From NCBI GenBank assembly GCA_030077755.1, contig JAQJZZ010000004.1:1922001-1986000 (forward strand): a DNA stretch of 64,000 nt, read 5' to 3'. Source of the stretch: Filosporella fistucella. Its lineage: Eukaryota > Ascomycota > Leotiomycetes > Helotiales. The notes beneath the pieces are model-generated. The model made no database searches, was not told the origin of the DNA, and saw only the letters and a list, made by a program, of their open reading frames with translations. This document shows positions 22,647-34,468 of the stretch, one piece after another. Every line of letters starts with the position of its first letter. The first letter of the stretch is position 1. Both the position numbers and the translations under genes were made by a program.

Positions 22647-24219
22647 ATATCTTCAACCCCAAGTATAACTTGGACATTACTTTTTTGGCTGATTTCTGAG
22701 ATTTTTTGGGGTTCTTTGAGGTACGCAATGTCTAATTAGAAGGAGTATGTTCGGAATTTATAGTGGGGTAAGTGGAAAGGATAGTGGGGAGCCGGTTGTG
22801 TTTGGAGGTACTTCAATTTTTGCAGCATACGAAACCACGTTTAAGATGGGAATTTTGGGCATGGTCATGTATCTAGGCATTGCAGTCTATCAATGTACCT
22901 ACTCTTCAGATGGGCTTTAAATTCTGTAGTTAGTCTGCTCTTTAGTCACTCATATACAGAGCCTGTTTTCATTTCAGAAGATTCTTCTCGATTACTCCTT
23001 GCTATAATCTCTAAGCCGTAGCTATTAGTTTGGCTGTGAACATAGGCTACAGGCGTCTCCTCTGGATGCTACAGTGGGTGAAATAGGGGGTGGGGTTTAG
23101 CGAGGTGATACCTATTGCATTGCGGGCTTCGGAAACGTAACCTGATGACGTGTAGTAGACGACAGGAGTAGATGTTAGATCGATAGCAATTATCTAGTAT
23201 ATTTTAGCATAAGTAGAGGAGAAATTATTATTCGGCGCGCTCAAAAGGTGGCTCTTAGCATGAATGGTGTTGCCTGAAGGCTGAGATAGAGTTTGGTTTC
23301 GTAGATCTGTGTGTCTGTTTCAGGAGGATTGCAGAGATGGAGCTATAGGCTTTGCTACCAACGTCTAGTGCTACTTGACGAGAGAAACAGGCATAAAAAC
23401 ACCCTCCCTCGTAAAATATTAATAATTAAATCTACGCTGGAGGAGAAGGTGCTATTCTCTCCTAATAATGGGCCTGTGCAGCAGATACTGTAAAGTGGCT
23501 TGCTCGGGATTCTCTGTGTTATGCTTGATGAGAACCTGGGCATATCTAGTTCTAGGTAGGAGCATATTATGCTAGTTAGACGAGAGACAAGATCGTGACA
23601 TAAGCAGATACATGGCTTCTGGAGGAATATTTGCAACATATGAAGTTAAATGGCGGCGAGCAATATATGGCTGTGCTGTATTTATACTTCAGACACAAGA
23701 GATCATGAGCAATAACATGCTAAATGATGTATACTCCACTAACGTCGATCAAATACCCCTTGATTCAAGGCAACGATGGTTTTCATCATTTACTTCCATT
23801 CTCGGGTTGTAATTGCTAGGTAGACACAAGGACATAGATTTAGCTGGCAACCAGATGTGCTATTCTGAGATACACGCAAGGAGGGCTAGGAGGACTCGCT
23901 TTTCAAAACAAAGTTGCCACTTGCCAATAATATGGGACTTTTGACACATGATAGATGACTTGACCAGGTCCTCTCATAGGTACCTGATAATTCAACTACC
24001 CAGAATGTGGCAAAGTCACGTGCAGTACTCCAAACTAGCGTGGAATCGGATCGCGTCTCCTCGCGAAATTTTGAGAAAGCTTCAAGCGGCGGTACAATTC
24101 AGGGCAAGCTTAACAACTCCTCGAAAACACCTCAGACACGATCTTTCACGATACCCTCTAGTTACTTGAAGCTTTGCGACTGAATTTCCACTGTTGTTTG
24201 AAATTGAGAATCTGCGAAG
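22647..24219. other. Gene-poor AT-rich stretch
   Basis: About 1.57 kb between the tRNA and CCT7 with no convincing gene on either strand. It may contain decayed repeat sequence, but no structure could be demonstrated. A CACGTG palindrome at about 24017-24022 lies about 200 bp upstream of the CCT7 start. Confidence 0.45.
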
Positions 24220-26043
24220 ATGTCGTTCGGTGGCCAGACTCCCACGATTATTGTGCTGAAAGAGGGTCAGTCAATAAACTTTCCATTTCTATGACTGGAA
24301 CTGATAAAATTGTATTTCAGGCACAGATTCGTCTCAGGGAAAAGGCCAGATCCTATCCAACATCAACGCATGTTTAGCTGTTCAAGCTACGATACGAAGT
24401 ACGTTGGGACCATATGGCGGTGATTTACTTTTGGTGGACGCGAATGGAAGACAAACGATCACAAATGATGGTGCAACTGTCATGAAGGTACATTTCCATT
24501 TCAGCATGCTGAAACTTCATATCTAACTTTAGAAAGCTTCTCGATATTGTACACCCAGCTGCACGAATCCTAACAGACATTGCGAGATCACAAGATGCGG
24601 AAGTTGGTGACGGAACAACATCAGTGGTTGTGTTGGCAGGAGAAATTTTGAAGGAAATAAAAGACCACGTCGAGCAAGGAGTCAGCTCGCAGACTATCAT
24701 AAAGGGTCTGAGAAGAGCTTCAGCTATGGCTGTTAATAAAGTTCGGGAAATCGCTGTCAATACAAGTGAAGGCAATCAAAGAGAGACCTTGGTCAAATTA
24801 GCTGGAACTGCTATGAGTAGTAAATTGATCAAGAGAAATACTGGGTTCTTCACAAAGAGTAAGCAAACTTTATCTTTCTTAGCTGGGTGTACTAACAGGA
24901 ACAGTGGTTGTGGATGCTGTCCTCTCCCTTGACCAAGACGACCTCAACGAGAAGCTCATTGGAGTAAAGAAAATTCCAGGTGGTTCCCTCACAGACTCAC
25001 TCTTTGTAAATGGTGTTGCATTCAAGAAGACTTTCTCATATGCCGGTTTCGAGCAACAACCAAAGTCCTTCAAGAACCCAAAAATTGTCTGCCTAAATGT
25101 CGAACTCGAACTCAAATCTGAGAAAGACAACGCCGAAGTACGGGTTGAGCAAGTTTCTGAATACCAAGCTATCGTGGATGCAGAATGGCAGATTATTTAC
25201 AACAAGATGGAGGCACTCTACAAGACTGGCGCAAAGGTCGTTCTCTCAAAGCTGCCGATTGGTGATTTGGCAACACAATATTTTGCAGACAGAGATATTT
25301 TCTGCGCTGGAAGAGTTGGCTCTGATGATCTCGACCGCGTCATTCAAGCGACTGGTGGCTCCATTCAATCTACCTGCTCCGATATCCACCCAGAGCATTT
25401 AGGAACATGTGGTGTTTTCGAGGAGCGTCAAATTGGAGGCGAGCGTTTCAACTTCTTCGAGGATTGTCCAGAAGCCAAGACCTGTACACTTGTTCTTCGT
25501 GGTGGTGCAGAGCAGTTTATTGCTGAGGTAGAGCGTTCTCTTCATGACGCTATCATGATCGTCAAGCGTGCTATCAAAAACAACACAATTGTCGCTGGTG
25601 GTGGTGCTTGTGAAATGGAAGTCTCCGCATATCTCCACAGATACGCAGACAAGAATGTCCCACACAAGCAACAGGCAATTATCAAGTCGTTTGCCAAGGC
25701 ACTGGAGGTTATTCCACGCCAATTGTGTGACAATGCTGGCTTCGATGCCACTGATATCCTCAATAAGTTGCGTGTGGAGCACAGAAAGGGGAATATTTGG
25801 GCGGGTGTGGATTTCGATAATGAAGGTATTCGGGACAACCTCGAGGCATTCGTGTGGGAGCCAGCGTTGGTCAAGATTAACGCTATCCAAGCTGCGACAG
25901 AGGCTGGTTGTTTGATTTTGAGTGTTGATGAGACGATCAAGAACGAGGAGAGTGCAGCACCACAAGCACCACAGAGAGGTTTGCCTCCTGGAGCTGCACA
26001 GCGAGCACTGAGGGGACGAGGAAGAGGTATGCCTAGAAGATAG
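24220..26043 (+). CDS. CCT7: Chaperonin-containing TCP-1 eta subunit (CCT7)
   Basis: Four exons (24220-24265, 24321-24487, 24537-24858, 24905-26043) give 557 residues, the normal length. One of eight subunits of the cytosolic TRiC/CCT ring that folds actin, tubulin and other proteins. The N-terminus [25 protein letters not shown] and the join [23 protein letters not shown] are eta-typical. ATP-binding motifs: TLGPYGGD (about 41), GDGTTS (about 94-99) and [12 protein letters not shown] (about 409). The C-terminus is Arg/Gly-rich ([10 protein letters not shown]). The first intron uses a non-consensus GTCAGT donor. The second ends at AAAG; the earlier TTTAG acceptor would break the frame. Confidence 0.96.
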
Positions 26044-26204
26044 CGGGGCGACGAGTGAAATGGATGGAGTCAATGTGCGAAATGAATGAGATAAAATGTA
26101 TGATATTATACATGAGTAACTGGGGTATAGAGAATTCAAGCCAGCTCGTAATTCACCCCCTTGCGACGAGCGTCTCTGCGAGGAACACCCCCTTCTTCTA
26201 TACT

Positions 26205-27929
26205 CTATTTCTCAGATCCTGTCGTAGGCAATTCAACAGGGCTGACCTCCAATTCTACCGGAGTCTCTAAAGTGACTAGCTCATGTCGCATCTCTCCGCC
26301 TGCCATCTCGTACCTCCGACCCTCAGCCTCCATTTCTTTAGGCAGGCTCTTCTCGTCCTCCATTTCGTGCACCCCTATTACGTGCCCTGCCATCGCTTCT
26401 GGTGCATCGGAATCCATATTCCGTTTCCTTATAAGCTCATTTTCTAATTTACTTTTGCGTCGCTTGATTCGTACGAATAGGGCTGTAATTGTCCCAAGTA
26501 TCAGACTCACAGCTATAGCTACCACAATTATAGCTATCAGTGCTGTATGGCTCAAGCCCGATTTCTTGGCTACTGGCGTCGCGGTAGATTGAATTGCTAT
26601 TATCTGTTGTGGATTGTTCTCTTTAAACACACATTGCGAAACTGAGAAGTTCTTTCGCTCGTAATCTGCCACTATATACGCTTCTTGCAAAAATGTTCTT
26701 CCTAGTGTGTACAAAGTATCATTTGCGGTTCTTCTTAATGGAAAGTATCGCGTCGTGTTTACGTAGATGGGCCATGAGGCTTGTAGATCGAAGGCTTTGT
26801 AGGGTAGGACGATAGTAGTAGTCTGTCCGCCTGATATCTCGTTGCCAAGTGTGAAGGATACAGTGGGGTTCAGAGATGTGAGACGATCGTGGATGGTGTC
26901 GTTGATGAGATAGCGATCGGTTGATGGGTCATACTTTAGACCGAATGCGGATTCGAATATTGAACAAGAGGATGGTGGTAGCCACTAGTCCTGTCAGCAT
27001 GTTCGCCGCCAGGTGCTGTTAGAAAGGCTTACAATTTCTGGCACGGTGCTATCTATCAAAGCCAATATTCCCGAAGTCAATGGCGAGACGTTTTCTTGTA
27101 AGGTATTGTTTGCTTGTACCGCCTGTAAAGCTACAGTCAAAGGTCTCGAGTCGTTCTCACTGAACGTAAAACTCATATTGTTGGCAGTAAATCGTGAAGC
27201 GTCATATCCACCAAACGTTAGGCTTCCAGTAGCCATTTTCATTCTGTATGATGCACCTGCTGTATACCCCCACGAGAGGCTCGGAATCATACTCTGGTTC
27301 CTCAATGTCCCTAGAAAGCTAGGGACAGGGTGGCTGAAATCGGTGAAATTCGTTGGTTTTGGTCCTATTCCAAAGACACCGAGGTAATAGCTTTGGCTCA
27401 TCATTCCTGCCAAATGTTATTGCCAAAACATATCTGCAAATGTCGGGTTTCTTGCCTGCTATGACCTGGTTCGGTAATTCCACCCCTCCTGATCCAGGAA
27501 GCTGTAGTCCAACTTTGTCGAATCCATATCTGCCAACACCTGTATAATTCAATTCCGAGCCCAGTCCTAGATCATACCAGCTTTCATTTCTTAATCTCCA
27601 AGTCGATGACTGCGTTTCAGTTAGCATGTCCCTCATCATCTCCGGTAACCCCATCTCACAGCATTCATCTGGAATCCAGTACTAGTTTTGTCCTGGAATT
27701 GCATTATGCCTCTCAGGTCACTACATAGCTTTGCATCGCTTGCTTGGCATCCTTCCGGTGCTGGAAGCCATGTTTCCTGGCCTGTCGTCGAAATCAGGAC
27801 GTTGAAGATCTGCTCTGGTGTTCCGACTCTAATCTGGAAGGTGGACCATGCGCCATCATTTCCTTGAAATCGTTGGCTAGATGCGAAGGATATTGGTGCT
27901 GGATCGGTGGTGCGGGGTATCAGCGCCAT
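26205..27929 (-). CDS. Membrane-anchored aspartic-protease-like protein, probably catalytically dead
   Basis: Exons 27660-27929, 27456-27609, 27033-27406 and 26205-26984 give 525 residues from the first in-frame ATG; a signal-peptide exon may lie further upstream and was not found. The fold is pepsin-like: WSTFQIRVGTPEQIFNVLIS, then STTG (47-50) where pepsins have D-T/S-G, so the first catalytic Asp is replaced by Ser47. LPNQVIAG and YYLGVFGIGPKPTNF are flap/lobe segments. The second site keeps Asp260 (LALIDSTVPEIW). After the protease domain comes one membrane helix (about 413-438) and a cytosolic acidic tail. The second intron (27407-27455) has a GC-AG border. The gene is divergent from two Ser/Thr-rich secreted proteins. 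Likely cell-surface; a sensor or binding role is inference. Confidence 0.8.
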
Positions 27930-28562
27930 CGTCACATAGCTGACCGAGTTATAACTTTTGTCGCTCTCAGGGCTTCGCAAAGCTGACGATAGACAACTTG
28001 AAAAACTTTTTCTTTGGTGACCCAGCGTTCATCTCCTTTCAGGCATCATCAACGAGACGTGGAAGAAAACCCGCACTTGGTTCTTTCGCCCCCAGATGAA
28101 AGAATGGCTGCAGCCTTTTTGGACGAGCTCAGCCTCGCTATATAACATTCATTGGAATTTTAAGAGTGTTACAGCATATAAAAAGCATGCAATTTGCAGG
28201 ATTCCCTGCGTTACGAGCGCTATACCCCTCGTGTATGTTTGTAAGGGGCGGGACTGGGGGTTCGCAAGCGTCACATATTAAGCGACAGGGGTAAATCAAT
28301 TTGCGGGTAAGTAAGACTGCCTCTTTCCAGTACATTTCTTGATCAATAGATTATGTAGTTAATAATGTGTCCTGTAGGGGCTTTTGATTATGGTGATGCT
28401 TTGGTGCTGACCACGATCTTGAATGCGGCGTAGACACTCAGTTATGGCTGCCAAAGGATGAAATGAGAGTTGCTGACAGTAACACCAGCAGAGCTAATCA
28501 CCGCATATCAGCTATGGCGTCCCAGATTTAGGATTCAACGGGGTCTATTCCTTCGCTCAACG
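27930..28562. promoter_or_regulatory. Divergent promoter region, aspartic-protease-like (-) and Ser/Thr-rich protein (+)
   Basis: 633 bases without a supported gene. The missing 5' exon (signal peptide) of the protease-like gene, if real, should lie here, but no convincing exon was found. Confidence 0.4.
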
Positions 28563-29821
28563 ATGACGCTACTTACATATCTCGTCTTGTTGAAGCTCGC
28601 TGTGGCGTTAGATCCACTTGTTGGTGAGTTTCGGATTTCATCGACACTACATCAGAAGCTTGGAGGCATTTTGAATAATATTTGATAGGTACATACAATG
28701 GCACTTTGTCGAAATACACATCGAAGTCAAGTAGTGGTGTCAACTTTCCTTCGCTGGCAAATTCTGAAATCACATCAAATACGACTGTACTGTCTCCGGC
28801 GACTACCAGTCAAGGAGACAATGGAGGGGTCATCGCAACTCATGTTTCGATTGTGGTTATTTCAGTCCCGTCTTCTATCAAGGCATTGAAATCGATCACT
28901 AATGGATTTGGTCTCAACTCAGCTGATTTAAAACGACCAGTGGATAGTGGTGTCCATTTACCTTCAATAATTTCAGGGGACAATACTGCCCCTTATCTAT
29001 CACAAGTCATCACAGATTCACCTGTTACTACAACGCTTGAACCGTCTTCTAGTAACCTTGGAGCTGTAGGTTTCATAGTTCCGACAGATAGGGCCAATTC
29101 CTTAGTACCCATGCCGTCTGTCCAACCAGGTCCACCTATTATCTCGATAACCACCAGTTCTGAGAGCGCAGATGGCTATGGCACCCTCAGCAGGCCTACT
29201 ACAACCTCTGTTATCAATCAAGTTGTTCCGAATGTTCAGTCTTCAACTGTCGGGATTTTAGAGAGCTCTCAAAGTCCCGCAAGACAGTCGGCATCTATTT
29301 CCCACGGAATAATCGCCAGCGCTATTCTCGCAGCCCTGGGTATCACCGTTTCAGCATCATCAACTGTAGCAAACACAGATGCTCAGGCCACGACAACTAC
29401 CAACATCCTCCCAAATATACGTATCGGGGACCACAATACCATAGCATTAGCCCGACTTTCGACGCCAATTCCTGTTCTCACAATCGATTCCAAAACATAC
29501 TTCGTATCGCCTGCCGTCAGTGGATCAGCCATCATGCTAGATGGCCATACAATATCTTCCAATGAGGTGATTACGATCAAGGGTCAAACCATATCTCTTG
29601 TTTCGGGCGGTGAAGGAATCGTAGTCGGTGGGACGACGAAAGGATTCCCGACTGCGAGTATTGGGTCGAATCAGTCTGTTACTGGTAAACCAGCTCAAAA
29701 TACGAGAGTGGGTTCAATGAATGGGACATCTTCAGCTATAGTGTATACTGGTGCTAGCAGTTGTCTTGGTGCTTCGTGGTGGAGGTGGATTCCTGCATTG
29801 CTTATAATGTTTTGGGTCTAG
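28563..29821 (+). CDS. Secreted Ser/Thr-rich cell-surface protein, tandem paralog 1
   Basis: Exons 28563-28623 and 28689-29821 (65-bp intron, phase 1) give 397 residues. The first exon encodes a signal peptide (MTLLTYLVLLKLAVAL). The body is Ser/Thr/Val-rich with many O-glycosylation-like and some NxS/T sites. A conserved block near residues 277-335 reads VLTIDSKTYFVSP, LDGHTISSNEVITIKGQTIS and SGGEGIVVGGTT; this kind of beta-like block recurs in fungal GPI cell-wall proteins. The C-terminus is hydrophobic after a small-residue region (SSCLGASWWRWIPALLIMFWV), compatible with a GPI signal or a membrane tail. The next gene has the same layout and block. Function unknown. Confidence 0.75.
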
Positions 29822-30522
29822 ACATTTTTGGCTTACACGGAGATACATCAACTCGGGAGTTTTTGTTTCACGCTGGTGGGAATTGACAAAATTCATGTGC
29901 AGCTTCGATCCGCACTTTCCGCATGCTCTGAATTATGCACTTCCCTTGTATCCAAACCCTTAGCACTATCTTTCATATTCATCAATTTCTTCTCTCAAAT
30001 ATCCCCACTAAGGAAAACGCTTCGATCATGTCATCACACATTCTTACCCAGAGTCAGCCTCGAAATCTGCCATTTATCTCGGCAAGTTGCCACTCAACCC
30101 GTAAATTGGCGAAACATTTTACCCGTTTAACTACCGGTAACCTCACATATCCGAAACAAATTTCCATATACACATCCTCCAACCGATTGGACGTACGGCT
30201 TCTGCGCCTCTTTCATTTTGTTAATTAATCTGTGTTAGTTTGTTTTGTTGGATCGCTTCAATTATCTTTCAATGAGTCTGGTATATCCTCGCTGATATCG
30301 ACGGGATGTCATTTCAGCCTTATCGTGCCGTCTTCGTATTGCATACTCGTATGGTTGAGAGGTGGCGCAGCTGATAATGATTTTGTTATTGACGCCTGTC
30401 TGAAAATTTCTTATCAGACAAGATGGGATGAAGTTTCGTTACAACGTTTCTGTGAGATTATCATCGGCAGCTTCGATTCCTGTTGTCTCTGAGGGAATGC
30501 TACGCGCTTTCGTATTTTCAAA
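29822..30522. other. Intergenic between the two tandem paralogs
   Basis: About 700 bases with no supported gene; short frames only. Presumed promoter of paralog 2. Confidence 0.45.
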
Positions 30523-31986
30523 ATGAGGAGCTGTTTACTGTTTTCATTAGCTCTATTGTTCAACTATGCTGGCATAGTTGGCGGAGCAGGTAAATACCTT
30601 TGTGCTTCTTATCTTATATACTAATTTTGCGCAGCAATTGACGTGAATCTCACGTCAAGCCTTGAAGCAGGCAGAAACATGGCGGAGCCAGTATCTGGAT
30701 CTTCCTTCGATACTATTACGGCTTTAACATATCTCAACACCTACATCCATTCTGGAGGACAATCTTCTCCACCCGCTCTAGTCGAAAACCTAGGAGCAGT
30801 ACAAACTCAAACGATCATAACCTCCATTACCTCCACTTCCTCTATTTTTTCACCAATCACAACCCCAGAGCCAACCTCTTCAGCACTTACTGGCATCAAT
30901 AAAGTTCGCACAGGTTCCACAATAATCCGGACACTCCCGGGAGGGCAAATTGTGACAATAACCCAGTGCAATAACCCTCTTTGTGTAGGTCTCGGATACG
31001 CACTCACTGGAGAGCTGAAATCCACAGCAGTAGGAAATGTTCAAGGGTTTGTCATCTCTGCCCCTGGTGTTGCCGCTGCTGTGCAGACACCCGATGCCTT
31101 GATCACTGCAGCACCACTGGCGCCTCCTCCTCCTGCGTTACCGACTACCACGTCTCAGGTTCCACACGCGGGTTATGTTGAATCACTGGACCCAGCAGAG
31201 GGGAAGCAAGGTATATGGAGTAGTTTCGATTTAAATAAGGCTGGACCTTTGAGGGATTCATATAGAGATATAGCGAAGTCTCTGTTGACAGGTACAAATT
31301 TGGCTACCCATGGACAACTTGCTCCGCAGGAGACACTTGCTACTGTCACAGGAGCTGCATATAAAGACCAACCAAGTTTGTTGCCAATCATGGGACAGGA
31401 ACTCGAAGAAACTTCTGTAATAGGGGGTGAAGTGCATGAAGGAGAGACAGATCGGATCATGGCAAGTTTGACATCAAACGGGCTTGGATTGCAATATCCA
31501 AACACTTTACCAGATGTGAAAGTTACTATCCCATACATCACCGTGGGCCCAAAGACATTTGTCGTTGAGCCCGTACCAATGGCTACGGGTCAAGTATTAA
31601 TCGAAGGAAAGATATTGAGCCTAGGAGGAAACGTAGTTGTGGAAGGACAAACAATTAGTCTTCTGCCAGGCGGAAATGGAGTTGTGGTTCAAGGTAGTAC
31701 AGAAATTTGGAAAGTGACTGTTGTTACGATACCGAAGAGTGTTTTAGTTAAGCAGACGGAGAGTGTAGTTGGAAGTGAGACTGGTTCAAGAACCGTTGGG
31801 AGTGGAGCTCCGAGGGTGACAGGGATGCAGACTCTGGCGACAGGAGGGTGGAATGGGACTCAAGTGGTGTTTACTGGTGGAGGTAAGAGGCTCTCGAGGG
31901 TATTGGATGGAATAGGAGTTCTGAGCATGGTCCTAGGGATTGAGTTCTTCTGCATATTGATACCTAGATTTATGTACCTTTTCTGA
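30523..31986 (+). CDS. Secreted Ser/Thr-rich cell-surface protein, tandem paralog 2
   Basis: Exons 30523-30589 and 30635-31986 (45-bp intron, phase 1) give 472 residues. Exon 1 encodes the signal peptide (MRSCLLFSLALLFNYAGIVGGA). The intron is in the same place and phase as in paralog 1, right after the signal peptide. The conserved block appears here as ITVGPKTFVVEPVP, IEGKILSLGGNVVVEGQTIS and PGGNGVVVQGST, aligning with paralog 1. Upstream are TIIRTLPGGQIVTITQCN and a Pro-rich stretch. The C-terminal 30 residues are hydrophobic (VLSMVLGIEFFCILIPRFM). Probably cell-wall or plasma-membrane anchored. Function unknown; duplication followed by divergence is the simplest origin. Confidence 0.75.
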
Positions 31987-32377
31987 ATATATATACCCAT
32001 CTTCAAAATTTGAAATAGTCTTAAAATTTTCGACAAAATTAGGAAAAGAAATCTCGAATGACTTGGTTTTGTAATGCATAACAATATCCTGTCTTTGAAA
32101 TGAAGTTTGTCTGCCGATTTGATGAAAACTGAAAGAAATAATTACACCGCTCTATTACCAACGCCATTCTTGCCTCTGTACCACAATGCCACCAGTTTCT
32201 TCAACGTATCAAAAAACACCCATCATTGTCAATCCCATTCAAGCCTCCAAACTCGTCAGAGAGCCCAATAATATGATCAAGCTCAACGTACACAAGCCTC
32301 TTACCAAGTCCAAAAACAGCTTGGACTTTCCGGGCACTCTCATCTTCAATCCCCATCTCATATTCAGGCCCCTCCCT
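31987..32377. other. Convergent 3' intergenic region
   Basis: 390 bases between paralog 2 (+) and the small membrane-protein gene (-). AT-rich left half; no gene. Confidence 0.45.
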
Positions 32378-32672
32378 CTATCGTCGATTCGGGATATAAA
32401 TGTTCTCTCTATCATCTCCACTGTCTATCCTGGCAGCAGCAGCCTTCTTGCGCTTTCGATATCGTAGACTATAGATTTATGTTAATATTATGATTTCATT
32501 TGACGATACACGAACAAGGAACAGAATCCATGGAAATAATGACTTACTAGAAATATAGTGCCACAAGTTGAATCGGCACCGCCACTGCCCCTCCAATGAT
32601 AAGCGCCTTATATTTATCCCAAAAGCTTTTGTCTCCCCTTGCCTCCAACAGAGCTCGAGAATAAACCTCCAT
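32378..32672 (-). CDS. Small single-pass membrane protein, 71 aa
   Basis: Exons 32548-32672 and 32378-32468 join across a 79-bp intron (GTAAGT...TATAG, with a TTAAC branch site) to give 71 residues from ATG 32672. Residues 1-22 are charged (MEVYSRALLEARGDKSFWDK), 23-43 form one hydrophobic helix (ALIIGGAVAVPIQLVALYFY), and a strongly basic stop-transfer (RYRKRKK) and an acidic tail follow. Without splicing the frame would stop just after the helix; splicing adds exactly the basic cytosolic flank a membrane anchor needs, which is why I trust it. The frame is open upstream of the ATG, so a longer N-terminus is possible. No family recognised. Confidence 0.6.
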
Positions 32673-34468
32673 GATTCGCTCCGATGATTGATACTTCAGA
32701 CTGGGATTTGGAATTTCGATATTGAAAATTGAGATCTTGGTACGTTGGTGGGGCTCCGGGATTCCGCAAAGGAGAAATCTGTAAACAGTTGAATACTTGA
32801 GATGAATTGACTGAATAACAAAACAAAGATATCCTCTTTCCAAGCCTTCCATCCAACATCTTATATCCTCTTCCATCTTCCAACCCTCTCCCCTGCCAAA
32901 AATCGTCCTCAGCACGCGTCATCTCTATCCGAATCTCACCTCCCATTCCATATCAAACCTCGTTCTCCATGGCACCCACCCAAAAGGCAGTCCGAGCCTT
33001 CGGATCGAGCTGAAACCTAGATCTGAATTCAAAAGAAGTGGGATGAATTAAGGTTTAGCGGGTCTGGGGGTGAACGCGTTTAGTAGGAGAGCTTATTTGA
33101 GGGAGCGAATAGGGGGTTCATCCGGATACGAGAGCCGAGTCCGAAAACTCGGACGAGACATTACGAACTCGGACTCAGCCTTGAGGCGTGGAGCTTTTCT
33201 ATTTGTGAGGTTGAGTTGCAGTCGATCATAAGCTTTTATTTAATCAATGATGCATATCTTAGCCCAAATAGACTTTGATGTGGAATATTCGGAGGCGTCG
33301 ATATGGAATATGCCGAGCTTTCGGATAGGAATCTTAGCTGTGGAATTTCGGACGATTAGAATGTAGATATACTACCCGAAGAACGGTAAATCCGAAGCAC
33401 GATCGCTCTTCGCTTTGAGACTTCTTTGCAACTTGGCTTTATTTTAAGTTACATACCTTGATCTCTAACCGTCCATCAATCTGGCATTATAGAGCACAAT
33501 CTGGGGAATCGCCGTTCTTGACTCCTGTCAATCCGGATGATCCGGAACGAGGGTCCTCGCTCCCTCGTAAGGAGTCGTACAGTACCGAGATGTCTCTATT
33601 TAAAGTTTATTCTAGACGAAGGCTAGAATCAGGTACGAATTCTGGCTGCAAGCTTAGGCATATTGACAGATGCTTACCATAAATTAGTGGTCATTTCGAT
33701 TGAACCATTTCGATTCTGAAGCCCCTGTGGTCCAGTTTTCTAGGCATCAATATTTTGTACCACCTCCTTCCGCATTGCCGTGTCTCATGCACATTTGCAA
33801 CTCTTCCTGATGCTGAATACAACAAGAAAATCCGCCTCATCATCAAAATATCACGGTGAACGAAATCATGGGCACTGCAATCGTCGAGATACCTCCCAAA
33901 CACTGTCATTGAAACCAACGAATATCCCTTGGGCTTTCACTCCCGTGGCTCCCAATCATTCTTGGTCGACCGACCCGTGCGGAGATGTTTGCAATTGGCT
34001 CTAAAATGGACAGAAGTATACTGAAGGATCCTCAAAGTTATCTAAAAATGGATGTGAAAGCCACTCGAAGATACGAAAGCCCATGAACTAGTTCGACAGA
34101 TGAGTGGTCTAGCACGGGTGTATATAGCCTCACCAAATCCCACAAAAATTTCATTTGCTCATCTATCTGACAAAAGCTCCAGTCCTCTCAGAACACCAAC
34201 TCCCCGAAATAAAGCTGAGAAAGATATCAATCCAACCTGACACTTCCAGCTCCGCGTAAGAAATTACCAAATGCATCTTTCAGGATCATCGAGATATCGG
34301 TACCCCGCATATCCATACAAAGACGAGCAAAAAAGAAAATCAAGGAGAAACACAATTGCATCAAGAATAAATATCTCACATCTCGCAGACCCAAACTTTA
34401 GCCCGTGGCAGAAAAAACTCCAGCCACAGTCTACGAGTTTTACAGAAGCCTCGAAGACAAACATGATT
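32673..34468. other. Long non-coding or decayed stretch
   Basis: About 1.8 kb without a supported gene. The segment 32673-32950 is the likely promoter/leader of the small membrane protein. Around 33130-33175 are inverted and direct copies of GAGTCCGA / ACTCGGAC. The rest (33200-34460) has only short random frames and may be repeat debris. Confidence 0.4.

Noticed and set aside
30640..30656. GACGTGAATCTCACGTC palindrome
   Set aside because: Lies inside exon 2 of paralog 2 and is explained by coding sequence; a 7-bp stem alone is weak evidence of function.
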